The position numbers were made by a program, and so were the translations under genes. A stretch of 64,000 nt of DNA from Prevotella sp. (GTDB lineage Bacteria > Bacteroidota > Bacteroidia > Bacteroidales > Bacteroidaceae), in contig JAJWLX010000006.1 in assembly GCA_021636625.1 (NCBI GenBank), positions 1-64,000 of the forward strand, in the 5' to 3' direction. This document shows positions 63,035-64,000 of the stretch, in pieces; positions within the stretch are counted from its first letter, which is position 1, and the number at the start of each line of letters is the position of its first letter. The notes under the pieces are model-generated. The model was given only the letters and a program-made list of their open reading frames with translations. It searched no databases and was not told the DNA's origin.

Positions 63035-63065
63035 TTTGTAATGTGCTAAAATAAATGTAATTTTG
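63035..63065 (+). promoter_or_regulatory. Promoter of leuS
   Basis: TTTG (63035-63038), 19-nt gap, TAATTTTG (63058-63065) followed by CACC. The leader of about 60 nt contains a CCTTATTATATTTAAG element (63085-63100). Confidence 0.75.
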
Positions 63066-63129
63066 CACCTTGAATGGGGTTTTACCTTATTATATTTAAG
63101 AAAAGAAACAAAATAATTAGATAAAGACA

Positions 63130-64000
63130 ATGGAATACAACTTCAGAGAAATCGAGAAGAAATGGCACCAGAAATGGGTCGAGAACAAGACCTACAAGGT
63201 GACAGAAGATGAAAACAAGAAGAAATTCTATGTGCTCAACATGTTCCCTTATCCATCAGGAGCTGGTCTGCACGTAGGTCACCCACTTGGTTATATCGCG
63301 AGCGATATCTATGCACGCTACAAGCGTTTGAACGGATTCAACGTACTGAACCCTATGGGTTACGATGCTTATGGTTTGCCTGCTGAGCAGTATGCTATCC
63401 AGACTGGTCAGCACCCAGAGGTTACTACCGTAGCCAATATCAACCGCTACCGCGAGCAGCTCGACAAGATTGGCTTCTGCTTCGATTGGGACCGTGAGGT
63501 TCGTACCTGCGACCCTAAGTATTACCATTGGACTCAGTGGGCTTTCCAGAAGATGTTCAACTCATTCTTCTGCAACGGCTGCCAGAAGGCTCAGCCTATC
63601 GAGAAGCTCATCAAGCGCTTCGAGGAGAAGGGTTCTGCTGACTTGAACGTGGCTCAGAATGAGCAGATTGACTTCACTGCCGAGGAGTGGAACAGCTACG
63701 ACGACGTGAAGAAGCAGCAGATTCTGATGAACTACCGCATCGCTTACCTCGGTGAAACAATGGTTAACTGGTGCCCAGGTCTGGGTACTGTGCTTGCCAA
63801 CGACGAGGTAGTAAACGGCGTAAGTGAGCGTGGCGGTTATCCTGTTATCCAGAAGAAGATGCAGCAGTGGTGCCTGAGAACATCTGCTTACTCTCAGCGT
63901 CTGCTCGATGGTTTGGAGACCATCCAGTGGAGCGACAGTATCAAGGAAACCCAGAAGAACTGGATTGGCCGTTCTGAGGGTACAGAGGTAGTATTCTCTG
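63130..64000 (+). CDS. leuS: Leucyl-tRNA synthetase, 5' part (runs off the window)
   Basis: The first 290 codons of leucyl-tRNA synthetase, cut by the window edge. It begins MEYNFREIEKKWHQKW, has the class I HIGH-type motif in GAGLHVGHPLGY (about residue 45), NPMGYDAYGLPAEQYAIQTG, and the WTQWAFQKMF and TMVNWCPGLGTVLANDEV stretches of the family. It continues in frame to the last base. It charges tRNA-Leu in the cytoplasm and is a normal core gene, so the accessory stretch ends before it. Confidence 0.97.
   Translation, partial: MEYNFREIEKKWHQKWVENKTYKVTEDENKKKFYVLNMFPYPSGAGLHVGHPLGYIASDIYARYKRLNGFNVLNPMGYDAYGLPAEQYAIQTGQHPEVTTVANINRYREQLDKIGFCFDWDREVRTCDPKYYHWTQWAFQKMFNSFFCNGCQKAQPIEKLIKRFEEKGSADLNVAQNEQIDFTAEEWNSYDDVKKQQILMNYRIAYLGETMVNWCPGLGTVLANDEVVNGVSERGGYPVIQKKMQQWCLRTSAYSQRLLDGLETIQWSDSIKETQKNWIGRSEGTEVVFS

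Overview
The window looks like the chromosome of a gut Bacteroidota of the Prevotella/Segatella copri type. The evidence is two SusC/SusD pairs, abundant lipoprotein signal peptides, Ser-type sulfatases with an anaerobic maturase, GLPGLI-family proteins, and promoters of the Bacteroidota kind (TAnnTTTG at about -7, sometimes TTTG 19-20 nt upstream). I found no rRNA, tRNA, CRISPR array, transposase or integrase. The species is inferred; no marker gene was compared.

Layout. 0.2-3.4 kb: a GH36 alpha-galactosidase and a hemolysin III-type membrane protein. 3.5-10.2 kb: an ABC transporter with its own GntR regulator, then a MacB/MacA-like exporter (ATPase, two FtsX-type permeases, adaptor). 10.3-17.3 kb: a minus-strand cassette with a membrane-bound TPR/HTH regulator, a small exported DUF3244-like protein, a 59-residue exported two-cysteine peptide, two GLPGLI proteins and an outer-membrane barrel. 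17.3-18.7 kb: repeat-rich DNA around a decapitated AAA+ ATPase. 18.8-23.1 kb: the paired radical SAM enzyme and lipoprotein, then mutS. 23.3-41.8 kb: a host-type glycan locus with GH2 beta-galactosidase and GH20 hexosaminidase (minus), a ROK regulator, SusC/SusD, three sulfatases and their radical SAM maturase. 42-45 kb: two divergent AAA+ ATPases that end in PD-(D/E)XK-like domains, with repeat arrays in the shared promoter region. 45-51.3 kb: an outer-membrane barrel, then a convergent two-component system with two small membrane proteins. 51.4-55.8 kb: a small cysteine protein, a VapE-like primase/helicase ATPase flanked by GTGAAGAGT repeats, a 0.45-kb AATCTGYG array and an unrecognised 466-residue protein. 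56-61 kb: a second SusC/SusD pair. 61.3-62.9 kb: a third full-length AAA+/nuclease-like ATPase with palindromes at its promoter. 63.1 kb to the end: the 5' part of leuS.

Three patterns seem most worth following. (1) All four AAA+ ATPase genes have a private array of direct or palindromic repeats just upstream of, or overlapping, the promoter. Repeat periods are 21, 22, 32 and 52 bp, close to whole helical turns, as expected for cooperative binding on one DNA face. (2) The two-component system has three sites made of three 11-bp direct repeats. Two have identical geometry (22 nt before the -7 box) and drive small membrane proteins, one a 39-residue ORF. The third sits on the kinase promoter. 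(3) The exported peptide/GLPGLI/outer-membrane cassette looks like an uncharacterised cell-envelope or peptide system with its own membrane-bound regulator.

The glycan locus is coherent. The exo-glycosidases suit beta-linked Gal and GlcNAc/GalNAc, the Ser-type sulfatases need the encoded maturase, and SusC/SusD would import the products. Its susC has a disturbed start: the only nearby ATG is out of frame.
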